Positions 35,205 through 46,911 are shown, counted from the stretch's first letter. The stretch: DNA of 64,000 bases from Chrysemys picta bellii (GCF_011386835.1 NC_088801.1:15548824-15612823); one strand, 5' to 3'. Translations and numbers: made by a program. The notes: generated by a model not told the origin, from the letters alone.

Positions 35205-35399
35205 CAAGGTGTGGAAAAGGAGAAGCTGCATGCAGTTAACTGTCAAGAGTATGAACTCCTCAGGGAAAGGTGGTTATCTGATGAATGCATGAATGCTATT
35301 ATGAGCTTTTTTGGGAAGAAATCAAACCTCTATTTTTTATTGTTGGTGAAGATCAAACTCCTGAAGTTCATCTGTTTCTCCTCATTGAAAGGATTTTAA
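35205..35399 (+). pseudogene. ECI2: Partial ECI2-like sequence (enoyl-CoA delta isomerase 2 C-terminus)
   Basis: The frame from about 35211 reads [10 protein letters not shown], then [22 protein letters not shown] recognise this as the C-terminal end of the mitochondrial/peroxisomal enoyl-CoA delta isomerase 2, which moves cis or trans double bonds in unsaturated fatty acyl-CoA during beta-oxidation. In the family the protein ends after a basic K/R-K-x-K-L, a peroxisome-type signal; here the end is K-S-N-L and the frame reads on for about 22 codons to a TAA at 35397-35399, so the original stop appears lost. No upstream ECI2 exon is seen in this window. The base before the match is a possible splice acceptor (tacaag) without a clear pyrimidine tract. 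It sits between LTR-like blocks. A truncated retrocopy, an isolated relic exon, or the last exon of a living gene with a changed end are all possible; I favour a pseudogene. Confidence 0.65.
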
Positions 35400-35600
35400 T
35401 AAGTGAATACTCTTTTTGGGGGGTAAATCCTAGTAGTGCCTTTTTATTGATGTTGAATATTACTGTATTCATTATTGTATAGAAACAATGAAGCCTATTT
35501 AGCTTTATTCTTTGAACAGTGGGGAGAAACAAGCTAAACCACTCTAGGAAGACCCCTTGAGGACTGCAGCTTCCTGGCTGGTACATCTACCCTCACCCCT
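35400..35600. other. Sequence downstream of the ECI2-like relic
   Basis: AT-rich, with a second, overlapping frame (35285-35482) that is a shadow of the relic. It may be its former 3' UTR. No poly(A) tract is visible. Confidence 0.35.
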
Positions 35601-36010
35601 CTTATTTTCACAGGGCTCGGACACTTGAGCCCCTGCTTAACAAGGTTCTTTCAACTGAGAGTGACCCCCCTAACATGGGACAGGTTAAGCACAATCCTGC
35701 TTTCCTGTATTCCTACAATAATTACAACATTGATAACCATATTTTACCCCTTCATTCAGCACTAATGCCATTTGTACCCAACACCAGCCACAGTTGATCA
35801 CTTTGATAAAGCTTTATCTGATAAATATGTAAACAGAGCAGGAGCAAACTGTATTTAGATAAACAGACCCATAGTCTCTTCCCCTCCCAACTAGCTGTCG
35901 GGGAAGCATTCATTCAGACCTTGCTTATATCAACATTGACCATAACCTCACTTTTCCCTTCCTTTGTCATCCACCTGTTTATTTCCTGGGACTACATTTT
36001 ACAGAACAGC
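35601..36010. mobile_element. Unclassified retroelement-like sequence
   Basis: Phrases such as gggctcggacacttgagccc, cacagttgatcactttgata and gctttatctgataaatatgt look like internal or LTR sequence of a reptile retroelement. It may belong with 34600-35204. No frame or boundary supports more. Confidence 0.25.
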
Positions 36011-37312
36011 TCTTAACATGAGTATGCAATTCAGGATGGCAGTGAAAAAAGGGTCAATGCAGTTTTGGGCTACATACCCAGAGGCACTGATCCATGTCAC
36101 ACAAAGATAATAGTTGCTCTGTTATGAGCACATCTTCTTAGCGTATGGGCAAGGTGGGACATGATCAGGATTTATCAGTGAATTTGGCCCACTGGTTGGA
36201 TCATTAGCTTCCCCACCCCAGGCCGGGTACTGATAGGGACTACAATGTGAATGCTGATACATGCCCCTCGTTAGCACATAAGGAGCTGGATTTGCTTGCA
36301 ACAAGATACATGTTGTATGTGGGGTTACAACATAATGGGTGGATATTAAGAAAGGGAAAGTCTAGACTGACTGCTCAGCAGGCATGTCATTCTATAAATA
36401 ATATGTAATAACAAGCTAATATTCCCTTCAGCAATCTGAATTGAGATCTAATAAAGGAAATGGGACTTACAGGCTGGGACTCTTACAACTTGAGTGGGCA
36501 AAATGCACTGTGGGGAGCACTATTGCATTAGGAGGAAAATGGACTGGATGTTATCATAGGTCTTTTCCATCTCTAACATCTATGATTTTTCTAACTCTAG
36601 TTGCTCCTCTTTCAAAGTGAAATGTGTCTTTAAAAAATTCCTTGTTGAGCCCACTTCCTGACTTCCTTTCAGAGACATTACGGTAAGGGACATACCAAAG
36701 GAAGAGCTTTCATTTGATCCTGCGATTAGGCACTTAATTTATTTAAAGTAACTGTCAAATGTGTGGTTTTGAAGGCTCATCCAAGATAGCTGGGAGATGT
36801 ACTTTCAACCAAGAAGATTGTTACACTATGAGTTATTAAACAGAGTAGAGAACAGTAATGGGAAATTACTAATTACAAATAGAGTTTAATATGGAGGGGG
36901 AGGGGAGTTTATCACTTGACAAGTGCTTTGACAGGCTTCACAGAGCAAAAAAAAATCAGGTTGTATTAGCATTTGACAGTCTAGATAGTTTGTCTTTAAT
37001 GGTGTTAAGAACACATGCAATTAAACAAAATGTATTATTGTATTTTGTCAGACATCTAAATAATGACAACCACCCACAGACAATTCCTCCTCTTGGATCT
37101 GTTTTAATTTAAAGTAAATGCAGTTTTAACTCCTTAAAAAAAGACAAACAGCCCGCATACTGTAACTTGTAAATTACCTGAAAACAAATATCAGTATGAA
37201 ATAACATTTTTTCAGCACAGGATAAGGAGCATTTCCATCTGAAATACCTAAGTATTGTGAAAGGCAATGACTGTGCACTGTTTGCTCTAAATCAAAACAA
37301 AAAGAGGAAGTT
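36011..37312. other. Non-coding, with a CR1-like 3' tail near 36536-36600
   Basis: At 36536-36600 gactggatgttatcatagg and cttttccatctctaacatct-atgattt resemble a worn CR1/L3 terminus. The rest is unremarkable. The minus frame at 36122-36304 has no motif. Confidence 0.45.
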
Positions 37313-38066
37313 TCAACTTGTGATTAAGGCACTGGGTTGGGATTCAGGAGATCTGGGTTCAATTCAGGGTTCTTTCACAGACTTCTTTTGTGAATTTATG
37401 TTGACTTATGAGGAGCAGCTGAGGGAACTGGGATTGTTTAGTCTGCAGAAGAGAAGAATGAGGGGGGATTTGATAGCTGCTTTCAACTACCTGAAAGGGG
37501 GTTCCAAAGAGGATGGATCTAGACTGTTCTCAGTGGTACCTGATGACAGAACAAGGAGTAATGGTCTCAAGTTGCAGTGGGGGGGGGGTTAGGTTGGATA
37601 TTAGGAGGGTGGTGAAGCACTGGAATGGTTTACCTAGGGAGGTGGTGGAATCTCCTTCCTTAGAGGTTTTTAAGGTCAGGCTGGACAAGGCCCTGGCTGG
37701 GATGATTTAATTGGGGATTGCTCCTGCTTTGAGCAGGGGGTTGGACTAGATGACCTCCTGAGGTCCCTTCCAACCCTGATATTCTATGATTCTATGATTC
37801 TAACTTAGGTAAGTCACACAGACCCCCACCAGTACCCATTGAAGTCAATGGGTGCTCCATTAGGCTGTTAATCTCTCTCTGCCTCAGTTTATCATCTGTA
37901 AAATGTGATCCTTTTTTCCCCTCTCTTTGGTTGTCACATCCATTTTGGACTTTAAGCACTTGGGGAAGGGACTGTCTCTTACTATATGCATGTACAACAC
38001 CTAGTACAATGGAACCTCAATCTCAGTTGGCACTTCAGCAATACAAATAATAATAAAATCTCCCAG
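37313..38066 (+). mobile_element. MIR-like SINE interrupted by a CR1 insertion
   Basis: The left part, 37313-37396, has the tRNA-like head (gtgattaaggcactgggttg, aggagatctgggttcaattc: B-box-like ggttcaattc) and the start of the body. The right part, 37801-38066, resumes with cttaggtaagtcac, ctctctgcctcagtttatca, gcacttggggaagggactgt and acaacacctagtacaatgga. The CR1 between them (37397-37800) splits the SINE in the middle of the 'tgtga..ctta-ggtaagtcac' phrase, so the SINE is the older element. Confidence 0.85.
37397..37800 (+). mobile_element. CR1 LINE 3' fragment nested in a SINE
   Basis: The plus frame at 37400-37592 encodes the CR1 ORF2 C-terminus ([20 protein letters not shown]). A G-run near 37580 shifts frame, and 37513-37710 continues with [15 protein letters not shown]. 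The element ends in ctgatattctatgattctat-gattc, the standard CR1 tail. It is 5'-truncated and less damaged than the CR1 at 6.9-8.8 kb, consistent with a later insertion. Confidence 0.95.
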
Positions 38067-38980
38067 GGGTGAGTTTCACCATATGTGAATCAATAGCAGC
38101 TTATTGATTGCTCACAAACTATTTTTTAATGATTGTTGCTTTGTATATTTGCTAGTCTTATTCCACCAGTAGCAACTGTTTGGTTACCCAAGTCATCATA
38201 TGATATTCTCTCTGCTTCCTGCTTCCTGAACCCACAGGGTTTTCAAGATGGCTGCATGAACGCTTCTGGAATAAATACATATTTCCTTCCCAGATACAAA
38301 AAAATTGTTTGCATGAAATGTTTGCAAAACAAAAATAAATGGGGTCAAGAATGCGAAAGTGAATTCTTGATTGGGCTCACATTCATACATACTTTTTCTG
38401 GAGCATATACGTCTTGGAATTCTGAGTAAATTTTTGAACCTACTATAAAAACAGAGTGAAATGGTACAGAATCTAGGAAAGGGCAAAAAAGAATGAGAGA
38501 GAAAGATCTACAAAGAGAGATTATTTTTCTTTCTTATACATACAGATTAAAGAAAAGATGCATTATGGGAAGACATTTTAAAAGGGGAAGAAGCTACAGA
38601 AGGTTGTTTGAGGTACACTATAGTATAACAAAGAGTAATGGCTGAAACTAAGGGAAAGTAAAATTTTTAACTATGGTAGATGTGATGGGAAAATGTCCAA
38701 GGTCAGTTAGGGGTATAATAATTTGTCAAGAAAGGTAATTAAGGCACCAGCTCTAGAGGTGAGCAAAAGCAGTGTAGAGAAGCATTTAGGAAATTAAAGC
38801 AACTCCTGCACTATTAACACAGGAGATGAAGTAGTTGACTTAAGAGCAGACCTTTTCCAGATCTATGTCACAATAAAGCTTAGCAATTAGGCATTCTCCC
38901 ACTCGTTATAAGATGCAAACATTTCTATGAAGGAGTTGTAAATAGGGGACACAGCAGATGTTGAGACAAATCCTGTTGGC
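38067..38980. other. Non-coding, nothing recognised
   Basis: AT-rich. Opposed frames at 38133-38429 and 38196-38486 overlap each other on opposite strands, and neither shows a known domain. Confidence 0.4.
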
Positions 38981-39056
38981 TTAGGCCTTGATCCAAAGCC
39001 CACTGAAGTCAATGTAAAGACTGCCATTGACTTAAATGGACCCTAGATCTGGCCCA
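38981..39056. repeat. Palindromic MITE relic ('ttgatccaaagccca' type)
   Basis: taggccttgatccaaagccc, centre with gaagtcaatgtaaagactgc-cattgactt, right end ccctagatctggccc. The two halves are complementary. Confidence 0.7.
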
Positions 39057-39504
39057 TAGCACCACCAGCTGCAAAGAGAATGCTTATATGTGTAAGGATG
39101 CTGGGATTTGGCCCATTGTCTCCTGATCCCCTATGGCCAATAGCTTTCAAACACAGGTATGTTTCTTTTAACAGTCTCTTTTGTTTTAAACAATTAAGGC
39201 AGGTGGTGTAGAATAAGGAGAATTCACTCTCCCCGCGAGAAGCTTGTGCAAGGGCCTGTCGTGGTGTTGTTCAAGGGAATGCACGGATTGCAGTTAATGT
39301 GTCCTGGGGACACAGCACACACCATTGTGCTGGGAAGCAATAATCATACTGCACCACCCCATCAGCAGGGTGAATGCTGCACATTCACCCTGTGTCACCC
39401 AGGCAGGGCTTGTGCCTATAAACATAAGCCCTCCCTGCCCTTATGGAGGAGGAGAGGTGGGGCTGTACAGCACCTTTCACTTGGGCCAGGGGCTAAAGTG
39501 AGAG
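39057..39504. other. Non-coding, nothing recognised
   Basis: The 95-residue plus frame at 39246-39533 runs into the following SINE and is not supported as a gene. Confidence 0.4.
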
Positions 39505-39790
39505 GAGGGATGGTTTCATGGCTAAGGCACTAGACTGGGTCTCAGGAGACCTGGATTTACTTTCCAGCTCTGCTACAGTGTGACCCTGGCAAGTCATTTG
39601 ATCTCTCTGTGCCTCAGTTCCCCATCTGTAACATGGGGATATTAATATCACCTTTCTCCCACCCTTTTATTTCCTTATCTATTTAGCCTGTAAGTTCTTT
39701 GGGGATAGGACTGTCTCTTGCCATGCATATGTACAGTGCCTAGCACAACGGAGCCTCAGACTTGGTTAGGCTATACTAACATCATTAATA
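39505..39790 (+). mobile_element. Full-length MIR-like tRNA-derived SINE
   Basis: The best SINE in the window. It has a tRNA-like head with an A-box-like catggctaaggcactagact and a B-box-like ggatttactttcc, then ctctgctacagtgtgaccct, tctctgtgcctcagttcccc-atctgtaacatgggg, then ttggggataggactgtctct, gtacagtgcctagcacaacg, and an AT-rich tail with aataataa. It would have been transcribed by RNA polymerase III. Confidence 0.9.
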
Positions 39791-40545
39791 ATAATAGATG
39801 CCACAGTTTGGTTCTAAATCATCAGTACTAATTAGTTCCAGAATTATTTCAATAAAAGTGAAAAATTATTGAAGATACTGCCCTCCGCCAACATCCTTTT
39901 GCTTTCTTTTCTCCTTTTTCTCATTGGACATTTCTGAATAGGGCATAGAAAAAAAGGAAAAACAAGAGAAAGCAAAGATGGAGAACAGAGGACAGCAGTT
40001 CCACAAAGCAGCAAAAGAAGCATCATCTGGTGCACATCATGCAGCACTGGGGAAAGATATAAATCATATAAAAGATGGAAACAATTAATCAGCACAAATT
40101 AATGGCCTCCTTCATATTTCTCCATGTACAAGCAGCAGTACCAGTGTGTGCTGCTGATTTGTACTAGTTCATACCAGAATGTGGACATGCCCACAAGGAA
40201 GAGGCCAACATGGCATGCTTGCCCTGTAGCACACACGGAGCTTGTTCCAATGCCCACTGAAGTTATTGTGCATCTTTCCACTGACTTCCGTGAGCATTGA
40301 CGATCAGGCCTGTAGAACAGAACCCACAGGAAGTGCAAACTAAAGAAGCCACAGGCCTCTTGAAATTATGTGCTGTGTACTGGAAACCAGTGGAGTATTC
40401 ACAATTGTAAGAAGAGTGACAGATAACATTTATCGTCTGACCCATTTGCCCCAGGCCTGTAGTGAACATTTTCTAGGCTTCTCTCACTGCAAGAACTGCA
40501 TTTTCTGTAATAGTCTCTGCCCAGCGTGGAGCGCTTTGCTTCTGT
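39791..40545. other. Non-coding with one MITE relic
   Basis: 40241-40311 (cttgttccaatgcccactga... cttccgtgagcattgacgatcaggcc) is a diverged palindromic MITE. The rest shows nothing I recognise. Confidence 0.45.
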
Positions 40546-41266
40546 GGCCTTGGCTACACTTGCGAGTTACAGCACAATAAAGCATCCCCGGGCGCCCTAG
40601 CTCACTCCCCGTCCACACTGGCAAGGCACGTAGAGCGCTCTGACTCTGCAACTACAGCGCTGCTGGTACTCCACCTCAGCGTGTAAAATAACGTTTGCTG
40701 CGCCCCCGCTGGAGCGCCACGGCGCCAGTGTGAACGAGGTGTTGCGTTACTGCACTGTGATCAGCCTCCGGAAACGTCCCATAATCCCCTTAAGTCAAGT
40801 GGCCACTCTTGTCATTGTTGTGAAATCGGCTGCAGGAATGCGGAACTGCCCTTTCAAAGCTCCATTTCAGAGAAGCCGGCTGCTTATCAGCTCTGACAAA
40901 AAGCAAACATTTACTGTTTGCTTTGAGTGAGTGAGAGAGAGGCGGGGGGCAGGGAGGTCTCAACTTACAAGACAGCATGCTGACACACTCTCAGCACCCC
41001 AAAAACCCACTCTCTCTCCCCACACATACACACAACACACTCCCTGTCACATTCCACCCCCATTTCAAAACCACGTTGCAGTCACTTGCATGCTGGGATA
41101 GCTGCCCATAATGCACTGCTCCCAATGCCGCTGCAAGTGCCGCAAATGTGGCCACGCCAGCGCGCTTGAAGCTGTCAGTGTGGACAGACTGCAGCACTTT
41201 CCCTACTGCGCTCTACAAAGGCTGGTTTAACTCACAGCGCTCTACATCTGCAAGTGTAGCCATGCC
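40546..41266. mobile_element. CpG-rich TIR element (non-autonomous DNA transposon)
   Basis: The left end, ggccttggctacacttgc (40546-40563), and right end, gcaagtgtagccatgcc (41250-41266), form an inverted repeat of about 16 bp. Both subterminal parts repeat gcgctct/agagcgc words (40634, about 41238). The interior is CpG-rich at the ends (ggagcgccacggcgccagtg) and carries a CA-rich patch near 41020-41040. No transposase frame. No convincing target-site duplication was found. I recall the ends from reptile palindromic elements but cannot assign a superfamily. Confidence 0.75.
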
Positions 41267-41323
41267 CGGTGCCTTACGTGCAACTGTTGTCCTTCCACTC
41301 ATTCGTTCTGTATTCACACTGCC

Positions 41324-42170
41324 TGTGATAAATAAAGTGGGGGGATAGCTCCCTTTGATGGACACCCAGCCAGCTGCAAAGTCCTCTTGGTAGCTGTTCT
41401 TTGCTTGCTTTACCTGTAAAGGGTTAACAAGCCCACAGGTAGAAGAAAAGGAGTGGGCAGCTGACCAAAAGAGCCAATGGGAAGGCTAGAACTTTTTAAA
41501 ATGGGAAAGAAACTTTCCCTTTGTCTGTTGTTCTCTGGGCTGCAGGGAGCGCAGCAATGCTATAAGCAGGAATGCTGTGTAAAATTTGAACAAGGCATGA
41601 AAAATTATCTTCCATATCTAGAAGGAATTATTTGTATAGGGAATGTTTAGATAAATGTGATTAGGTTTATTCTTTATTTTGACTTGTGGCTCTCCTCTGT
41701 GCTAACCCCAGATGCTTTTGTTTGCTTATAACCTTTAAGCTGAACCCCCAAGAAAGCTATTTTGGGTGCTTAATTTTTGTAATTGCTCTTTTAAAATCTT
41801 TCTTTTTGTTTTAATAAAATTTACCTTTTTTAAGAAGGATTTGGATTTTTGTGTCCTAAGAGATTTGTGCATATATTGTTTGATTCGCTGGTGGCCACAG
41901 CTAATTTCCTTTGTTTTCTTTCTTGGCTCTTCCCTGAAGGGGGCGGGGGGTGAAAGGGCTTGAGGGTACCCCACAGGGAAGAATTCCTAAGTGCTCCTTC
42001 CTGGGTCCAAGGGTTGTTGTTGTTTTTTTTTTCGCATTTGGGTGGTGGCAGCATTTACCAAGCCAAGGTCAGAGAGGAGCTATAAGCTTGGGAGTTAAAT
42101 ACAAGCCTGGAGTGGCAAGTATTAATTTTTAAAACCCTTGTGGTGCTAGAGTGGGGATTCAGCCTTGACA
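41324..42170 (+). mobile_element. Solo LTR with TG...CA ends and 5-bp TSD
   Basis: The 847-bp segment starts TGTGATAAATAAAG and ends AGCCTTGACA, with ctgcc on both sides (41319-41323 and 42171-42175). An aataaa at 41813-41818 with a T-rich stretch after it is a polyadenylation region in plus orientation, and ctttttaaaatgg near 41490 is a possible TATA. No adjoining gag/pol. The 5-bp duplication fits Ty3/gypsy or retroviral integrases. Frames at 41735-42132 are incidental. Confidence 0.85.
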
Positions 42171-42175
42171 CTGCC

Positions 42176-44751
42176 CCTGTTCCATGGTTGACTGAGCCTC
42201 CCAGCTATGTCAGCCCAGGATCCCTCGTTCTGAATATTAGCCAATGGGATGTACTGATTCTTCATGGCGTGGCTCCATAGTTGGTGGTGGTGGTAGTGGT
42301 AATTTAATTGGCTTCTGCTGTGTTGCAGTCAGCTTTTACAATGGGGCAAGAACCATCCTCATCATCAGTTCTGCCACACTCATTGTCTCTGTATTTAATA
42401 CACACTCTGAGATGGATGTCTTCCTGGGAGTGTCAACAGTGCAGTTCATATGTTTGCATTTGTGCACAAAGTTGTATGCAGTGTTTATGCAAAGATACAT
42501 TTTTTACACAATGGATTGAGCAAATCTTTTAATTCAAAATTAATATAGTACGTATTTCTGTAGAGATACAGTGGAGTGAATAGAGAAAGAGGATGTATGG
42601 AGAGAAAGACAAGTATCTTATTTACTTCTTACAAGTTTTTCCTACCATATTACATATCTCAGAAATCCAGAGGTCATTTATTGTGAATGTAATGAACACA
42701 TTCATATCCACCAAGGGTAATAAATATTGCAAATTAAGTTGAATAATGACTATACTGTCTATTTCATTTCTACATGAGAGACACACATGGGACTTAATGT
42801 AAGTCAGTATTTATAATGCAATATCTGGCATAAGTCTCATTCAAAGATGGAATTGCAGAAATGTCACAAACACACTAATTTACCGTTACTGCCTGAGGAA
42901 AAATAAAATAATAAAAAATGCACACAACCAATGTGCACAGCATTTATAATGGGCATTTTAATAATGAACCTATTTTCTTTCCTTTTATGACTTTATTCTT
43001 TTTTTTTTATAGCAAGGGCTTGGAATTTTAGAAGGCAAAGGCAGAAAGGAAATGAAGTACAGCAGTTACCTTGAAAGGTGCCATTTGACATGATTTTACC
43101 TGGATTGATTTCTTCAGCTATATCTTAGCTTGGATGAATCTTGAAAAATATTTCTATAAAGAACAACTGCAGAGTCAAAAATGGAATCACATCTTGTTGT
43201 GGCAGAGAAGAATGGAAGGGGGGGAACAGTCTCTGCCATAAACAAGCATCTAGTAATCCTATTCTCAAATGATTTTCAGGCTGCTGGCATGTAACTCAAT
43301 GTACCCAACTCAGTTCCCAAGATTTGTGGTGACATAAATGGAGCACATAAAAGCATAGATCCACTATTCAGACTAGTTGGTTGTGTTAAATAGGTCTGTT
43401 GGAGGCTGGGTGATTTCAATTTTGCATTGGAGCAATAGACCTGATAGAGAGAGAAAAATGTGATCGATAGTGCAACTGTGAATTAAACTAATTATCGGGG
43501 GAGGCATATAGCGGGAAGGCATTACCTGAAGAGCTGAGGAAGACAGATGTGTGCAGAAAATCTAGGGGCCTTATTTATCTCACCAGATAGGTGCATGCCA
43601 CTCCCAGTCACTTCAATGGCAGCTTTGTGGGCATGCAACTGATCAGCTAGTCAGCCCACATATGTCTTTTTCCTGTTTTTAAAAATTCAAGTGATCTTAG
43701 GTGGTAAAGGTAGTGAAACCTTTATTAAGGACCACACTTAACTGGCTATTCTCTGTGTTGTGAAATTATACAAAGTATCCCCAGGATTTCCTATACACCT
43801 GATTACCACCTCCACCAAGCTGAGGTCAGGACTGTTCCATCCTGTTGAAGATGCCTGGTTGGCCAACCTCAGAGGTAGATGAATCCTGTGTAAGGTCCTG
43901 GAGTACTCTTTTGGAATAGAGCTATCCTGCATGTAGATAGGAGCACTGCTGGGTTGGTGTGAAACTACAAGACTCATTTGTCCAAGATCATGGATGCTGT
44001 GTTCCTTAAACGCCCCTCTGCTTCATATTCTCAGATTCCCATAGTTTACCTGTGACAGTTAGGATTACGTCCCTGGCTTTCATAAATTTACTACACTGAG
44101 TTAGGCAAGCTGTGGATTTAGCTTTAGTGTTTTCTCTGAACCCCAAATCATCTGTTTCTGGTCCTTTCAGGCTATCTGGTTCAGTTGCCTTGGGGGAAAC
44201 AGAGTATATGAATTAACTTCTGGGAAACAGTGTTTCATGCATATGTGAAGTGCTTCCAGATACTGTGGCAATGGGTGTCTTGATAAAAATGACTAGAGTT
44301 CATAATAATAATGAATAGAACCATTAACTTTTATGGGAACTGATCTGCAACAACAATGCAGAGTTTTCCCATTTTCAACCAAATCTCTTTACTAGGTACC
44401 AAAGGTATGACAATTATTTCCGTACAGATTATTGAATTAATAAAATGAAGACATCCCGCTCACACTGCACACTAGGGAGAGTGTATGGCAGAATACTCAG
44501 ATAACTAAAGCATACCTCTTACTCTCAGTCAATATAAGAATACATACAAGAAAATAAAAACTCTCAATATTCCTGTTCTAAAGATTTAACTGCTCCAAGT
44601 TGGATATTTATCTTTTGATTCATGACAGCTGCCATAACTTTGGAAGGAATTGCTAAAGAAGATGAAAAATTGATCAAGGATATTATAGGCTTAGACTTCG
44701 TTCTTTTTGAAAGATCAGGACTATTGAAAAGGTATTGGTAGCACCTTAGTC
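42176..44751. other. Long non-coding stretch, nothing recognised
   Basis: About 2.6 kb. It includes a short GGT-repeat patch near 42285 and poly-T near 43000. Frames at 42244-42532 and 43738-43977 show no motif. Confidence 0.45.
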
Positions 44752-44940
44752 CTCTCCCATTCTTTGCCTGTGGCATCTAACAGTTTAGTCTCCTCAGAAC
44801 TGAAATGCTTTAGTCTAACATAAGTTACTGGGTTCTCTATAGGAGCCACTGGGTGAACTTTAATGTTTTGTGATATACAAGAGATCAGACTAGGTGATCC
44901 AGTGGTCCTTTCTGGCCTTCAATTCTCTAAACCCTATGGA
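44752..44940 (+). mobile_element. L3/CR1-like LINE 3' end
   Basis: Begins like 25175 (tctcctcagaactgaaatgc, tttagtctaacataagttac), passes ataggagccactgggtgaac and ends gagatcagactaggtgatcc, ggtcctttctggccttcaat. Same family as 25175-25356. Confidence 0.8.
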
Positions 44941-46377
44941 ATGTGGTGAATACACTCCCACTGATAGAAGAAAACCATAGTGCAATGGGGAATATGATTA
45001 TAGAGTTCATCCAGAAGGACCATTGCTGGAGCTGCATACACCAAATGAGCTTGCAGCCTGCACTTTATAATAAAAGGACTGGTCCAGTGATTGAGCTGTG
45101 AGCAAGGGACTCTCTGTACAGCTCAGGATAGTTAAGGGGATTCACACCTATCACTCTCAACAGGGTTTGAATTCAACCCAAAACAGGGTTTCACCAGCTC
45201 ATAACAATAAATTTTTTCTCCTTCCTACACTTCTTAAGATCCTCTTGCCACCAGAATAGCCTGAGACATTAGTGCGCTACAATGCACGCTTGCTTGGCAT
45301 CATCTCTGGATTTTGTTGCTGTTGGGTTTTTGCCATGTGTACATTATGTGGAGTACTAAAATTTATAAAAGCAAACTAAGAAAGGCAGTGAGGGAGAACA
45401 AATGCCCCTTAAAGAGGAATATGAGGAAACAGTAGATTGTTCTGGCCCAGTGTAAGGGAGACCAGGACTGTTATCTCAGGTTTCTCCAGGTAACTTGATA
45501 TGCCCACCAAGAGTGCTGCTCTGTGAAGATTTTAGGGCTGTTGTTTTATCACAGACATTTTTAAGAAGTCACAGGGCGGTCATGGTGAAAAGGGCAAAAG
45601 TAATGGGGCATAGTAAAATATGTCAGACTTGATTCTCCTTATACTTACACTCGGGTAAATTAGGAGTAACTCCACTGAATGGAGTTATATCAATGTAAAA
45701 CCAGTGGACATAAAGTGAGGGTCAGGTTGGTTATTTAATTATGGACATTGTTTTGCACCTTACATAAACTGTAACTCCACATTTTGATGCAGATAACCAG
45801 AACTTTTCTTGTTCTGTAATAAAGGGATTTGCCAGACCACATGCCATCTTTGTAAGCCCTTCCTATCCTATCTTGTGTGTCTTCCTGGAGAAGGGAGAAA
45901 TTCCATCAGTCTTGAAAGAATGAAGGCTCTCTGTGAGAGGTCACTGGTCTGTAGCCCTCATCTAGTCCTGTGTGCAATGTTGCTGGTGCAATGTTGTTGA
46001 TGATCTCTTGCTCTTTATTAGACACACATGCAGCCTAGGATTAACCACCAAGATTCCCAGTGGGCAACATATGAGCATTTACCAATCCACTTACCATATA
46101 CACAACCAGCAGCTGTCACAAGCCATGGAGACATCTTGATAAACATGATCCACTCTGACATCCATATGCAGCCCTGGTCTTTAATTGCGCTCTGTCCATC
46201 ACGACCACACAGGATCCTGACCCAGTAAGATGGGTATGACTCCACTGCAGACATAGAGGGCAGGATTTGGGAACCTTGAGGGGTTGAGGGGAAGGGGGTT
46301 TGGACTCCCAGCAAGCCACACAGTTTTGCTGGGATAGATCTATGATTGCATGGATCCATCTGCTATTGAACCCCATA
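44941..46377. other. Non-coding with a palindromic MITE at 45628-45724
   Basis: The MITE reads cttgattctccttatactta... attaggagtaactccactga-atggagttata... gtgagggtcagg, with complementary halves around the tccactgaatgga centre. The rest, including the 113-residue minus frame 46018-46359, shows nothing recognisable. Confidence 0.5.
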
Positions 46378-46560
46378 GAAGTGACTATATTAACCTTATT
46401 TAACATTTATATTGTGGTAGAACCTAGAGACCAACCAGGCCAGGGCCTCTTTGTGCTCAGCATTGTACAGAAATACAGTAAATAACAGTCCCTTCCACAA
46501 AGACTTACAGTTGAAAAGACATAACAAGTGGATGAGACTGTGACAGCTGGATGGGATGTG
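46378..46560 (+). repeat. Ancient interspersed repeat (unclassified)
   Basis: tgtggtagaacctagagacc, ggccagggcctctttgtgct, cagcattgtacagaaataca, aacagtcccttccacaaaga-cttacag. This is a phrase series (block 'gtgctaggcgctgtacaaacaca...cagtccctgcccc') that recurs widely in reptile and bird genomes. I cannot name the family. Confidence 0.6.
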
Positions 46561-46861
46561 GGAGGGAAATAGGTTAGAAATATAAAAGGGTGCATGCAGT
46601 TCTTAACCAATCAGGAGCAATAATGCAATTCTCCACTGGCCTAGCCACTGCCAGATTGCAGTACTTAGACCTCAGAAGGTAGCTACTGCAGCCACAAAGT
46701 TACAGCAGTGGCCAGAGAACAGCTCCACTCCTACTGTAGCCAGAGAGGTGAGGATTCTATTCCCCTCCAGCTCTCCTGAAATATCTCAGTCTGCAGCTCA
46801 TCCAATTAGCTAATGCCAGTTCCAGAATTTGTCCCTCAATAGCTGGTCTCTTGCCTAAGAG

Positions 46862-46911
46862 TTTCTTCTTCTTCTTCTTCTTCTTCTTCTTCTTCTTCTT
46901 CTTCTTCTTTT
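46862..46911. repeat. (TTC)n microsatellite
   Basis: About 16 TTC units. On the minus strand it produces a poly-lysine run in the frame 46757-46978, which is not a gene. Confidence 0.95.

Noticed and set aside
35285..35482. 65-residue plus frame overlapping the ECI2-like relic
   Set aside because: It is a different frame of the same sequence and its product matches nothing I know, whereas the other frame gives the ECI2-like end.
34606..35973. A single retroelement with TGACAG...TTTGTCA ends enclosing the ECI2-like relic
   Set aside because: The ends are weakly complementary, but the flanking pentamers (ccttc and tccac) do not match, so a host-gene capture inside one element is not supported.
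46018..46406. Overlapping 96-113 residue minus frames as a possible gene
   Set aside because: No motif and no coding bias; a plus-strand frame overlaps the same DNA.
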